Assembly: GCF_001649575.2 (NCBI RefSeq)
Contig: NC_051436.1
Location: 7,912,275-7,976,274, forward strand
Direction of reading: 5' to 3'
Length of the DNA stretch: 64,000 bases
Origin: Kryptolebias marmoratus
Lineage: Eukaryota > Chordata > Actinopteri > Cyprinodontiformes > Rivulidae
The notes under the pieces were generated by a model. That model made no database searches, had not been told where the DNA came from, and worked only from the letters and a program-made list of their open reading frames with translations. The position numbers and the translations under genes are program-made. Positions 48,546 to 59,655 of this stretch are shown one piece after another. How positions within the stretch are numbered: position 1 is the stretch's first letter; each line of letters opens with the position of its first letter.

Positions 48546-48981
48546 CTGAAATAACTTGAGTCGTTATTTTAATGCTGCAGCAGTCTAAAACAGAAAGAAA
48601 GAGCAAGAATCTACTTATCTAAGGATGACAATCTACTTCTTTAACTAACGTCGTCAGCTAGTGTTTGTTTTAATTCTACTTTATGGTATCTAGTCAGCAA
48701 ATTCTCAGCAGTTGTGCAGAACTGACTGTCTTGATGCTACAGTTGAAGTTATGATAGAGATGAGAAGGCCTTTTCTATCATCTTTATCACTACAGCTTTA
48801 ATTGGATTAAAGGCTGAGTAGGTGGATAACGGCTTCATTTCCATGCCTTGTTTTGCTGAGGGGTCAGCATGACATGTGACATGACTCATGCTGTATTTCT
48901 GGGTTTCTTCCTACAGTTATTCTATTTCAAGAGCAGGTGGGATGTGTGGGCTTTTTCTTTTTTGGCAGTTGACTGACTGAC

Positions 48982-49020
48982 TGTGTGTGTGTGTGTGTGT
49001 GTACATGTGTGTTTGTGTGT
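48982..49020. repeat. GT microsatellite, interrupted
   Basis: About 10 perfect GT units from 48982, then ACAT and TTT interruptions up to 49020. Preceded by a short GACT tandem. Confidence 0.85.
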
Positions 49021-49029
49021 CAGAAGGAT

Positions 49030-50790
49030 GGTAATAGAAAAAGAAGGGGAGTTCGAGAGCAAAGTCTAGAGATTCCATTAAGGCTGTTGCGTAGTTTAGG
49101 ATGACTGCCAGGTATGCAGTTGATAGATTTATTGAATAATGGAGGAGTGAATGAGTATTACATACAGAGTATATAGTTACAGAGTCCACAAAAAAATAAG
49201 AGTGTTAACTGACAGTATAAATGTGTTCTCAGCTCATATGCTAATCTAACAAAAACTAAAAGATGAACCAGTCGATCATCTGGTGAATGGAATCTGATGG
49301 TTTTCAGCTTGACAGATGACCAACCAATCCAAAAATTATTATTATTAATAAGGGTATTCACCATAGCAAAGTCGCTTATTTGTCCTAGCGACAGCCTGCT
49401 TTTGGTGTGGGAGTTTTTACTGCACAAAAAAGACTCAGCTACCTATTTGCAATTTCTGTAAGGATTTCTAAAAGTCAAATAACATATGAAAGGTGGAAAA
49501 ATGCGACTTAATGCCTCTTAAACAGGTGACCATTTATTCCCAGCTTTCTTTCAACCGATAACAAAAAGAATGGATTTCAGAAAAGTTTCTCTTTTATTCT
49601 TTTGAATTTAAAAAGGAAGTTTGGTCACTTTTTTATTTTAATTAAATTCTGTCAAAAAGTTATCAATAGTTAGTATTTTATTAGCCATTACATCAGTCAC
49701 AGAATACAGAGAATGAAGAAAAGGTGAAAGTCTTCCTTTAGGCTAATGGCCTAGAGGAAGACTGGGGCCCCTTTGTTATATTGTTTTTCAGACTGTAAAA
49801 CAACTTTTTCAAATGTCATGAAGGTGTAAAAGAATGCAACATTAGCGATTATAAACCTAATCTTTTGCATGACATGATGTAGTTTGCTGCTGTTTTCTCA
49901 ACCAAACGATGTCCATGTTCCTACACCAATGTCAGTCCCCTGAGGCTGCTGAATGTATCAGTTCACCAGGAGTTAAGAAAACTTTTGGACTGACTAGGCA
50001 TGCTGATCAGACGAACTGATCATTGTTCAGTCTGACTTGAATAGACTAATTTTAGCTGTACAGGTCCCTGAGGGGATCTGTTGTGTGTAATAAGTGCCAA
50101 TTCACAGTGGCACTTATTGTACACAGCACCAATGGGAATTGTCCACCAAACTATCCATTTAACCCCAAACTGTCATGAAGCACGTTGGATTTAAAAATGT
50201 TGGCGACCTGTTGGGATAACTTTGAGTTGACTCACAAACTGCTGTAGCACTTGGGGGCTCGAATTGTTCAAATTGGTAATAAAAGTTGTTACAAGAGCTT
50301 TAAAATGTCAGTCCCATAATCATTTTACATTTGTTTTATTCAAATAGTAAACTTTTGTTATTGTAAACCTGCTTGCAATGCAGGAACTTCTCTCATGCAA
50401 ACTTGTTTAACCGTTCACAGGATAAAGGATACCGTGGATAGTTGCATAAAAATGATTGCTAATTCGTTTCAAACAGTAAATCCCTTTTTTTTTCTAAATA
50501 TGAATTTAGTTTATTTTTAAATTGAGGTTTTACAAGAACAAATCCTATGATATATTTTTAAACTTAAGGGGAAGAAAAAGTAAAAGTTTTAAGGAGATAT
50601 AATTTTGTTTATAATGAAGATGTTTTTCCAGGTTAGTTTTAATTTTAGATTCTTCTGACCAGTAACTTAGAAGATGTACATTGTCAGTTCAGGAGAGAGG
50701 AAAAATAATCAATCTGGTGCTATTTTAGGGATACTGTAAATGCTTTTAAAGTAAACATTTTATTAAGATCAGTCAAAATTTCAATTAAAT
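49030..50790. other. Gene-free stretch
   Basis: AT-rich, no exon, RNA gene or named repeat recognised. Confidence 0.5.
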
Positions 50791-50794
50791 AAAA

Positions 50795-50798
<4 letters not shown>

Positions 50799-50868
<70 letters not shown>
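50799..50868. repeat. TA microsatellite, about 35 units
   Basis: Uninterrupted TA preceded by an A8 run. It creates spurious Tyr/Ile open frames on the minus strand. Confidence 0.95.
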
Positions 50869-50871
<3 letters not shown>

Positions 50872-51739
50872 TGCTTTTAAAGTTTTTAAATAGAACTGAC
50901 CAAAATCTGTATTTATACAAAAAGCGCCAAATACAGGCCTTAAGATAAGATCTGATAAAACACTTCTCAGATCTTTGTAAATAATGCCTTTGTCTTGTAA
51001 CTTTAGAGAATACATTGTCTTAGTTGTCGAGTTGAATAACTTGTCAAAAAGCTGAAAGCCTCTAATTATTTTTCTCCTGATTTAATTTCAACCTGTTCTG
51101 TAAATTAAATCTCTGTTTCGGGTCATGTAACCATACTTCAATTACTCTGTGTTCTCTGTGTTTGGGTGGAAGCTTGTTAAAGCGGCTTTCATCAGTCAGG
51201 TTTGTCGTGTGATTCGACACCTGGCTCGATCCGTCGGTACAACACTCTTTTGACAAACTCTGATAAATAAACCTGGAAGAAGTGCCTGTCCCATCTGCCC
51301 CTACATATGTCATCTGATGTAACAGAATGAGATGGGAGCTTACACCTTACTGAGTGGAAATCAGCACATCTTGGCTGCCAGGTGGCTGTAATAGGATTTA
51401 TTCATTCAGAGACTAATGCAGGAATGTGTTTATTACAAGTGATTCAATTTTTCTTTTAACTCAACAATTCATCTACTGTCCTGTTAAACACTGACCTTGT
51501 TGAGACCATTGAAATTTACTCTACTTGAAAGATTTATTTGTGAACCTCTATAGTTTTTGCTTGAAGGAAGTATAATTGTGTGCAGAAAAATGCACCTGAA
51601 TTATTTTGTGAGACGTTCATTTTCATAACTACATTTGCAAAGAAGCTGGATTTTTATGAATCAGTCCTGATGAACTGTAAACTTTCTATTTGTAATCAAA
51701 ACAGAAAAGTTTAAATTGGTCAGTATCGCCCTCACAGGT

Positions 51740-52000
51740 TTTAATCAGGACAATGAATAATGATGGCAGCTCCTATTTACTGACTTCATCTGACGTCGGG
51801 TGGTTTTTTGTGACATATCTTTCATCCGATAACCTGCTAAGCAGCTTTTAAATGTGCCAGTTCTCATTAAGGAGGGGTTTTTAAATGGTTTTTATGAAAT
51901 ACAGCATCTGACACATCTGGTTACGATGCTGCAGGGCTTTTATTCATCACCTGCTGCCATGAAAAGGAGCTTTTAATGTATAATTGCCCGTCTGTGTATT
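51740..52000. promoter_or_regulatory. Candidate conserved noncoding element
   Basis: Block with TCTTTCATCCGATAACCTGC, AGTTCTCATTAAGGAGGGG, GGGCTTTTATTCATCACCTG and TGTATAATTGCCCGTCTG. It lies just before a family A repeat. Inferred from texture. Confidence 0.28.
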
Positions 52001-52004
52001 TGTC

Positions 52005-52330
52005 AGCAAAATATCTCATGAACCACTGGGAACTCTCAAAGTAATCATTATCAGTTTGTAGATGTACATGTAAACCTTTGGAGTCAACTTAGATCAAAAT
52101 GGCCGCCACAGCTAACTAACCTAAGCAAACACAAAAGTGACTTGAGCAAGAATTTTGTGTGGTAGTAGCTGAGAGTCATCCTCAATACATGCTTCAAAAG
52201 CTAAGAGACCTTTGGTTAAAACCTTTCCAAGTCAACCATTGTTAGTAAAATATCTCTTTAGCCAGATGATGTATTTAAAACATTAGTCGCTAAACAGTGG
52301 GCAAAATGCATTGCTTCAAGTAGCGCAAGT
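52005..52330 (+). repeat. Repeat family A, copy 6
   Basis: AAAATATCTCATGAACCACT, GGAGTCAACTTAGATCAAAA, TGGCCGCCACAGCTAACTAA and GTGGTAGTAGCTGAGAGTCA in family order. A trailing part with GTTAGTAAAATATCTC hints at a second, decayed unit. Confidence 0.72.
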
Positions 52331-53685
52331 TTTTAATTACAACTGTTTACTTATGATGTTATTATTAATTAATATTAATATTTATTAATATACAAATTAT
52401 TCTTGTAGTTGCACAAAAACTGGTATATTTTTGTATTAAAAACACTTCTATAAACCTAGAAATCCCATTGTGATAAACAACAAGGATATTTGAATCTCTA
52501 TAGAAAAGAGTCAAACCTACAATTTAATTGGGTCTTTTTCAGAAATCATTTCAACACAATTTGGGTTTTAATGTTTAGTTTGTTCATACATATTTTGTCT
52601 GTCACTTTTATCTGCTGGTCTAGATTTTTATGAAGGGCAACATTTGCATTTACCTTATTTTGTTGACCTATTGGTTTTCAATTATATCCTCATTTTTCGC
52701 TTCACCTTAGGTCATAGGGAAGGCTCCATTATATGTTCTCTCACACTAAAAAAACCCTGTAATTTCTCCCCTCTTGCTTTTAATGGGTCCTAAGCTCTGA
52801 CAGCCTCCACATCCTTATTTCTTTTCTGTGTGGAAAATGGGAATGATAAAAGTGCAGAGGAAGCTCTTTTCCTTTTTTTCATTACTTTCACAATATGTGC
52901 TCATTACTTCTTATCTACACTACTGGCAGTTATTATATATATTTTTGAATAAACAAGAGATAAGTGAAATCCCCCATCTCTCCCCGCAACCTTGGCCCAG
53001 ACCTGGGGCTTTAGATAATGAACGCAATTAAGGGCTTGGTGCATTAAACCTGCTGGTAAACAGAAGGTTTAAAGCTGCACAATACTGGACTTAGACTGTT
53101 TTATAGCAGGAAAATGGGAGATGGAAGGCTCTATTTATATGGAAGATGACTTTTTGACAGTGAAAAAGAAACTTTTATTTGTTTTGTATTTATTTACTTA
53201 TTTTGCATTTAACAGTTGAGGCAAGTTTTCAGGATTGAACTGGTACAGCTCTGTGAAAAAGCAACTGGATTAATTTAAAGTATTAAAAGTACAGAATTAA
53301 ATCACATATTGGAAATTCATGTTGGCACAGGTTCACAAAATAATGCTGAGTAGATTTTTGCAACAAACCATTTAACTTCTACTCTCTTTTACTTTTGATT
53401 TGTTCGAAATGATTGACATTCAAACAAACGACTCATTGTATGAATGCGGAGTCAGCATTCACTGTTATTTTCCCGTTTATAGTTTAATTTTGTATGTTTT
53501 TGGACTCTACTTTAGCATAATGTCAACAATTTTAACCAGCCAATGTTCAGCTTGTTAGGGACATTACAACTATGAATTTTGTTTTTTGCATTGTTATACC
53601 TTTTGAAGTATTTAACTTTTTTCCTATTTACTTTTCTTTCCAGTAGAAATGAAGAAATCTCTTCAAATCCTTGATAAGCTGCTTT
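52331..53685. other. Gene-free stretch
   Basis: AT-rich, no gene or named repeat seen. Confidence 0.5.
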
Positions 53686-53689
53686 TTGA

Positions 53690-53900
53690 AATCTACCTTA
53701 GCATACTTGCTTCATTTTGAGCTTTTCGCTGCTATTTTGTCATTTTTAGTATTTAGCTTCTGTTTTGCTGGTTTTAGCTTTTTATTTTGCCTAATTTAAT
53801 TGTTGTGTTTCAGATTTTTAGTTTAGGTCCTGATCTTTTTAGTTATAACAATTTTTAGTTGCAACTACTTTAATAAATTTCAGCAGTCATTCAGCACTCA
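53690..53900 (-). repeat. Degenerate TTTAGCT / TTTTGCT repeat
   Basis: Irregular TTTCGCTGCTATTTTGTC, TTTAGCTTCTGTTTTGCTGG and TTTTAGCTTTTTATTTTGCC repeats, the reverse-complement style of the block at 16700-16900. I recall the following TTCAGCAGTCATTCAGCA as a usual flank of this fish repeat. Confidence 0.55.
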
Positions 53901-53904
53901 GGGT

Positions 53905-55380
53905 TCACACTGCATTTTCACAAAGAAAGTAATTTCTCTAAATTTACTTCACCTTTTTAACATTTTTAGTGTTTGTCTTTTTCTAAAATTGATTTGGGGA
54001 AAAAAGATAAAAATGAAAGCTGAGAGGACAGTATAAGAAATTAATTTTCATGACATCATCTCTAACAAATGTAGTATCTTATATTGTGAGACCAAAACTT
54101 GTTCTCTCTAGTTAATGGGTAAATATAATAAATATTTTGATTCAGAAATCCTCACCTTTTGACTATAAATTACAAAACTGTAAAAACCAAAAAAAGTACC
54201 ACTTCATCAGAACTGAGGACAGTCGAGCTGGCAACACATTGGAGCTGAAAATGTCACATCGAGGAACATCCATCACCGATCAAACTTTTAATGTTATAGA
54301 TCATCTCCAAGTGTCATGTTGGTGATACTGAATGATGAAACTGAGTGTAATGCAAGAACTGCTCATTTTTCACACATTAATCACCTCGTTATCTCTAGAA
54401 AACAACTCTTCTTTAGATAAGCTAAAACTAGCTTGGTTATGTTTAAAAATAGTTTCAACCTCAAGATTTTCAGAAAATCACTTAAGTTATTAATGGCAGG
54501 TATAGCCGTTGTTTTCTGTAGGCATGTCTGGCAAAATTGCATCTTATTTATCAAAGTTGTTGACAACTTTTTTAAAAGAGGTCAAACACGACTTCATCCT
54601 CTGGCAGGTAATTTCAGGTAAAGCTTATTAGTTTGGAAAATATATCATTGAATTTTAATGTGGACTATTCCCAGTTTCAGGCTAAACTGTCAGTGTCAAA
54701 ACCCCAACAGGTATCTATTGTATTTTCAAAACTTTGCACCCACTAAAGGGGGGCTGTATTTGAAGATTTTCAGAAGAAGACAAATAACGTGCCATTTTAA
54801 GCCTTGGGCTTCAGACACACCAACCCGAACCATCAGAGATGGAGCAGCAGGCAGGCGGGCAGAAGTTTGTGTTTTTTGAGATTGCTTGTGCAGCTTTGGA
54901 AAGGTGCGTGAAGTCGATACGGCTGACATGTGACTGCAGTGACATACCGTGAAGCCATTTTATCTGCCGTGGATGGAAACAGTCCTGTGGCATTTTTCTA
55001 ATCTGTTTTCATTTTCTAATTTCCTGAGTGTACCAACAAGGTCTCCTGAGAGTGAATACTTGTCAATCACAATGCAGAAATATTGTGCTTCACTGGAGTC
55101 GAGCAGTAATGCTATAATGTACTGCATGGTAGATATAGAATCAGGAGTCAGAACACCAGCAGGGACACATGTTGGAAAGTTTACATCTTTATTTCACGTT
55201 TTTAAAAACACTTTTGTTTTGCAAAATTCTTTTTTTTTCAATTCCAAGTGTATGCACTTTTTGGAAAAGCAGTGTGATTTTAATCATGTTGAATGAAATT
55301 AGCATTCTTTGAAGGAATTGCTGTCCGTTGCTTTGCATGTTGACATTTTAAACAGGGATTTGTGCATTAGAGCTCTGGGT
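53905..55380. other. Gene-free stretch
   Basis: A somewhat GC-richer block at about 54790-54970 (CACACCAACCCGAACCATCA, GGCAGGCGGGCAGAAG) is noncoding as far as I can see. The rest is AT-rich. Confidence 0.5.
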
Positions 55381-55384
55381 AAGC

Positions 55385-55765
55385 TTTGAAGTTGAGACTC
55401 GGCTACTACCAGTCCAAATCTTACTTAAATATCCATGAAATCTACAGAGTTGTAGTTGTTTTAGTGTTGGCTAAGCTCATTTGGTTGTGGCTGCCATCAT
55501 AGATTGAGTTATTTTCCAAAGTTAGACAGTTGCAGATGTACATCCAACAACTCTACTAACACCAAATTTTACATGTACCTGTAAAAATAACTGACCTATA
55601 GCCATTTCTGTTTGCTAAGCTCTATCGGCTGTGGCAGCCATCTCAATCAGCTCAACTCCAAAAGTTAATTAGTTGTAGATTTATATCTATTGACTAATTT
55701 CTGAGAGCTTCATTAAAATCCATTCAGTGGTCTGAGATATTTTGCAAAAAGACAGATGAGCAAAC
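55385..55765 (-). repeat. Repeat family A, copies 7a and 7b
   Basis: The minus strand repeats the family landmarks twice: GATGGCTGCCACAGCCGATA (7b) and GATGGCAGCCACAACC (7a), each with a CTACAACT or CTGCAACTG-type neighbour about 145 bp apart. The plus-strand end TGAGATATTTTGC corresponds to the GCAAAATATCTCA start of the unit. Confidence 0.65.
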
Positions 55766-55849
55766 GCACATTTACACAATTGCCCATTTTTCTTGTTGAT
55801 TAAAAAGGCTTCTTCATGTCTATAAATGTAGATGTAAAACACACCGTCT

Positions 55850-56110
55850 CATTCCCAGACTTCTGAGTCAAAGCACAAGTTAAAGGAACTGCCCTCGAAC
55901 CCATTACAAATCAGGAGGTGATAATGGGCCTGCACTCGATTATGACAGCTCTCTTAAACTCACCCCCTAACAAGATTTATAGTGCAGGCTGGTAGCAGCC
56001 GGGCCTTATTAAAATAAGAGGTTGTAGCTATGAATTTAATGTGTCAGAAGGGTGCTGAGAATTGTAACGGCTAAGCTGTCCTAAATCATCACACAGTTGG
56101 CCAACTCCCT
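55850..56110. promoter_or_regulatory. Candidate conserved noncoding element
   Basis: Complex block with GAACCCATTACAAATCAGGA, GGTGATAATGGGCCTGCACT, GCCGGGCCTTATTAAAATAA and GTAACGGCTAAGCTGTCC. Several TAAT cores and no coding frame. Inferred. Confidence 0.33.
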
Positions 56111-56714
56111 ACCTGCTGTAAGCTGTTTGGTGGACACTGAGAAGAAGATAGATGGCAAGGTTTTTACATGAATCTTTATTATAGTTGTTCAGAATTGTTG
56201 GAAGTCTTTTGTTCCTCATTAGAAGCTGAGGAAAGAATTTCATGAAACACCAGCAGGAAGAGAAAATTCACTCTGATTTTGGTTGGCATCACGTGGTTTT
56301 TATGCAGTTTCATTCAGAAAAGGTTCACCTGAACAGCCTTCAGTTATTTTTGTGAAGTTGTTTCCTTTTATTAGACTTTTACAAGCAAAAAACGAACTGT
56401 AACATTTTTACAGATCTATGAATAAAGACTTTATAGGGATAGTTCAGAGTGAGGTTAAAGGGATATTCTGGGCTGGTCATTTTTGAAGTGATGTTTTGTC
56501 TTACAGTTATCATCAGCCGTGACATCATTCAAACATAGAGAACAGGGCAGAAGTCTTCATCCAGGCTATCCTGATGTAAATTTGCATGGTAAGACTGACA
56601 TTGTTTGTTTGAAAAAAAACAACCACAATCTAAACTAACTGTTAAAAAAAGTGTAGAGGTTTAATATCTTAAGTAGTTAATAGAAACATTACAGCAGTCC
56701 ACTGCTGTTTTGTC

Positions 56715-56880
56715 CTTGCTCTGACTAACCATTTTGCTTCTCATCCGAGAAGTGTCTTAAGTCAATGATGAGAAGCGAAACATCATTTTGCTGCAGAACA
56801 GAAGCTCAGTTGTTTTTGTTTTATAACTTTTTTTAGATTTACCATGACCTGGATGACTGAGAAGCTACACCAGCTGACTA
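56715..56880 (+). mobile_element. Penelope-like element 3' tail remnant (tentative)
   Basis: GATGAGAAGCGAAACATC followed about 70 bases later by ACCATGACCTGGATGACTGA then GAAGCTACACCAG matches, from memory, the tail of fish Penelope-like retroelements. No reverse transcriptase is present upstream. Confidence 0.4.
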
Positions 56881-57020
56881 GCCGTGAGCTCTTCAATCTG
56901 GTTGGATTTAAACTCCTCCTCCAAAACTGAGGATGTTCAAAGAGCTATCTGCAACATGTAAGATACTGTTCACAACCTTTTCACAGAACCTCACTTCAAA
57001 AGATCTGAATTATCCCAGTA
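56870..57020 (+). repeat. Repeat family B, copy 3
   Basis: GCTGACTAGCCGTGAGCTC, TTCAAAGAGCTATCTGCAAC, AAGATACTGTTCACAACCTT, TTCACAGAACCTCACTTCAA and AAGATCTGAATTATC align to copies 1, 2 and 4. Confidence 0.62.
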
Positions 57021-57469
57021 AGCTTATAAATTTACAATCACAAATGTTATTCTGAGGCTTCTGACAAACAAACTACACAGTGATGTTTTACACACAGGTC
57101 AAGCTACAAACAGATTGGCTGCAAGGGATACAGAGCAGATCTACTGCTTCTGGGCAATAAAGGTTAATGATATAGCCACAGCCAACACAACACAACTTTA
57201 CCCTGTTCAGTCAATTCTCCATCCCTGAAAAATTGACCACAACAGGGCTCCCAGCAAACCCACAAAGTACATAAACCCATTTCCACTGTAGTGTTAAACG
57301 CAGTCTTTTCAATCAAGCCTTCAAGTTTTAACACTTATTAACTGAGAAGCTAACATTGGCTTCTTGACTTAACAGCTTATTTCTAACAGCATACAAAGTA
57401 CATTTTGGACTCCTATCACTACCTTTTGAACTTCAAATTTAAATCAACCAAAATGCCAAACAAGGTACG

Positions 57470-57790
57470 TGGGTGGTTCTTAAAGTTATGCTCGAGACCC
57501 CACTGTGGGTCATGAAACATCTAATGAGGGTCCTCAGATATTATCCAGAAAACTAACCAAATGTCAAAATGATTGCTGTCATATTATCACCATTATTGTT
57601 TCAAAAAAATTAACAGAGTTGTCAAATTAAGATATTGTATCATAGTTGTTAGGGCTCTTTGTGGTGTTACGACGGCCCTGTCATCAGTAAAGTTTGTATA
57701 CTTATACTGGAAGTATCTGCGGTCACAAGTCTCTGTGACCGTTATTTTGTGGATCATCAGCTGAACATTTTTGGGAACCACTGAGCTAGA
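57470..57790 (+). repeat. Old DNA-transposon-like remnant sharing GACCCCACTGTGGG
   Basis: Begins near GGGTGGTTCTTAAAG and ends near TTTTTGGGAACCACTGAGC, so GGTGGTTC and GAACCACT could be decayed inverted ends of a hAT-like element. Its first 90 bases match 21795-21935. Class is tentative. Confidence 0.4.
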
Positions 57791-58628
57791 GCTTCTGATG
57801 ACTGACTAAAGTCACCACTGTTAAAGAAAAACGTGATGTATTTGACCAGAATAACACAAAGCTGTATGTATTATTTATCTCTGTCATGAGGAGTTATCTG
57901 CATTGGGTAAAAACTAACCGCACCTGTGTGCTGTTTCTGTTCCTGTGTCTGGTTCTCTGCTCAGCTTGATGCACCTTCCATGAAAAGTGAAATAGCGATC
58001 TATATTTTGCAGTGAAGGGTGAAGAGCTGTTTGTGGGAATTTTTAGGGGTGTACCGAGGTGCGTCTTGGGCTCCAAACTCTATACGTCTCAGAGGAACAA
58101 TTGCAAGCTCTCAATGGGCATTAAAAATACATATTTGAAAAAGTAGAATAAATGTTGCTGAACCAGATGCTTTTTATTCCCTGTATTCTTGGCAGTTGGG
58201 ACCTACACTACCCATAATGCAATTTAATTACTGACAGTTTGATTGCAGTTTTGGTTGTGTTAGCACCTAATGTAGCCCAAGACAGTAACTTCAAGTAGAG
58301 ATGAGTGGGTTTTATAGGTTCAGGACGCCAGTTCTTTTGAAATCCCACCCTCAGGTTTGTTTGTCCCTAAACTTGAAGTATAAAAGAACTTGAAGCAGTT
58401 TTAGACTTTTTGCAGCTCCTTCTAAAACCACATAAGACTTGAAGTAACTGTTGTTCAGTGGAAGTCTTGCAGACCCCCAAATCAGTTTGTTTGGATGTGT
58501 TAGTGTGTAGTGACCATTTGAAGGCCAAAACCCACTTCCCTCTACTCTGTAGCTCTTCCACTGCATTTTGCATGTTTAACGCGGGCATATGAAGTACAGG
58601 AAGGGCGAAGAGATTGAACTATATGACC
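57791..58628. other. Gene-free stretch
   Basis: No exon or named repeat. A minus-strand frame at 58351-58588 has no recognisable domain. Confidence 0.5.
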
Positions 58629-58636
58629 TTTTAAAC

Positions 58637-58978
58637 CAGATGTCCTCAACATGTTTTTGCATCACAGGCCGATTTTAATATAAGAGAATTTATTCCACAG
58701 GCTAGTGGGGGTAAAAGTAAGTTCTCCAGTGAAGTTTTTTTTTTTTGTTAATTTTTTATCTGCTTTTTGCTTTATTTAGGTTGTAGGCTTGATTGAATGT
58801 GAAAACTAACTGCAACTGAGTCAAGTGCAGGAAAGAGGTGTGATCTGAAGTGGACATCTTTCAAAAAAAAAATACCCTGCAGACCAATGCATATCAAAAT
58901 ATTTATATTTATTTATTTATTTATAAGATTTTTTTATGAACCAGTCCTTTTCCTTGGCCCTGTGGCTGGGGACCTCTG
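58637..58978. mobile_element. hAT-like nonautonomous element, 342 bp
   Basis: Left end CAGATGTCCTCAACATG and right end GTGGCTGGGGACCTCTG are imperfect inverted repeats. Flanks TTTTAAAC (58629-58636) and CTTTAGAC (58979-58986) fit a decayed 8-bp duplication. Inside, ATCACAGGCCGATTTT and TATGAACCAGTCCTTT are decayed copies of a phrase that I know from fish hAT elements. It encodes nothing. Confidence 0.7.
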
Positions 58979-59229
58979 CTTTAGACAGAGATTTGGAAAA
59001 CCCTAACCCAATTTTTATTTATTTATTTATTTTTTAGTTTAATGTTTTACACAAAATATAATGGCATATTTGAGGCAAACTACTTTAAAGCTTTTAGTGA
59101 AAATTTAATTTAATCACCACTGACTTCCCAAAGCAAACAGGCCCTGTAACACTAAAAAAGTAACACTAGCATAATGCCAACATTTTTTATTTAAAAAAAA
59201 CATTACATTATCAAATGTCTGATTATTAC

Positions 59230-59655
59230 ATCTCTTGAGGTGAAATTCTGCTGGTACACATAAGCTTATTTGCCAAAGGGCTGTGAGAGGAAGATCTGCA
59301 GGTGGGCTAAATAAAAGCTATATTATCTGCGACCAAAAAAAACCAAACAATCAAATTAAAGCTGATGACACCTTTTCAGAAAGCCAGCACGGGGTCTGTC
59401 AGCCTGATGGAATCCTCATTTCTGTGGACCATTTGGCAGAGAGTCGCACCCCTCTCTTTTTTCCCCCTCGTTCTGCCTTAATGGCCACACTGACAGTGAC
59501 ATGATATTCCACATAAAAGGAGCCAAGAGGAGCGAGACGGGGTGCAAAACTTCCATTAACGTGATCAGGAGTTGTGTTGCTTCGAGGCCCTGACAGCGCT
59601 CCCTGTTATTGCCTTGTCTGTTTTCCACAGCTTAAATTGTGCTAATGCTGTTACT
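59230..59655. promoter_or_regulatory. Candidate conserved noncoding element
   Basis: Long complex block: GTGGGCTAAATAAAAGCTAT, CAAATTAAAGCTGATGACAC, CTGCCTTAATGGCCACACTG, TCCATTAACGTGATCAGGAG and GCCCTGACAGCGCTCCCTGT. Higher GC than its flanks. Short frames on both strands (62-73 codons) show no domain. Inferred. Confidence 0.35.

Noticed and set aside
49321..49360. Short ATT run near 49337
   Set aside because: Too short to list as a microsatellite.
57573..57781. Overlapping 62-63-codon frames on both strands
   Set aside because: They lie inside an old repeat remnant and lack any family look.
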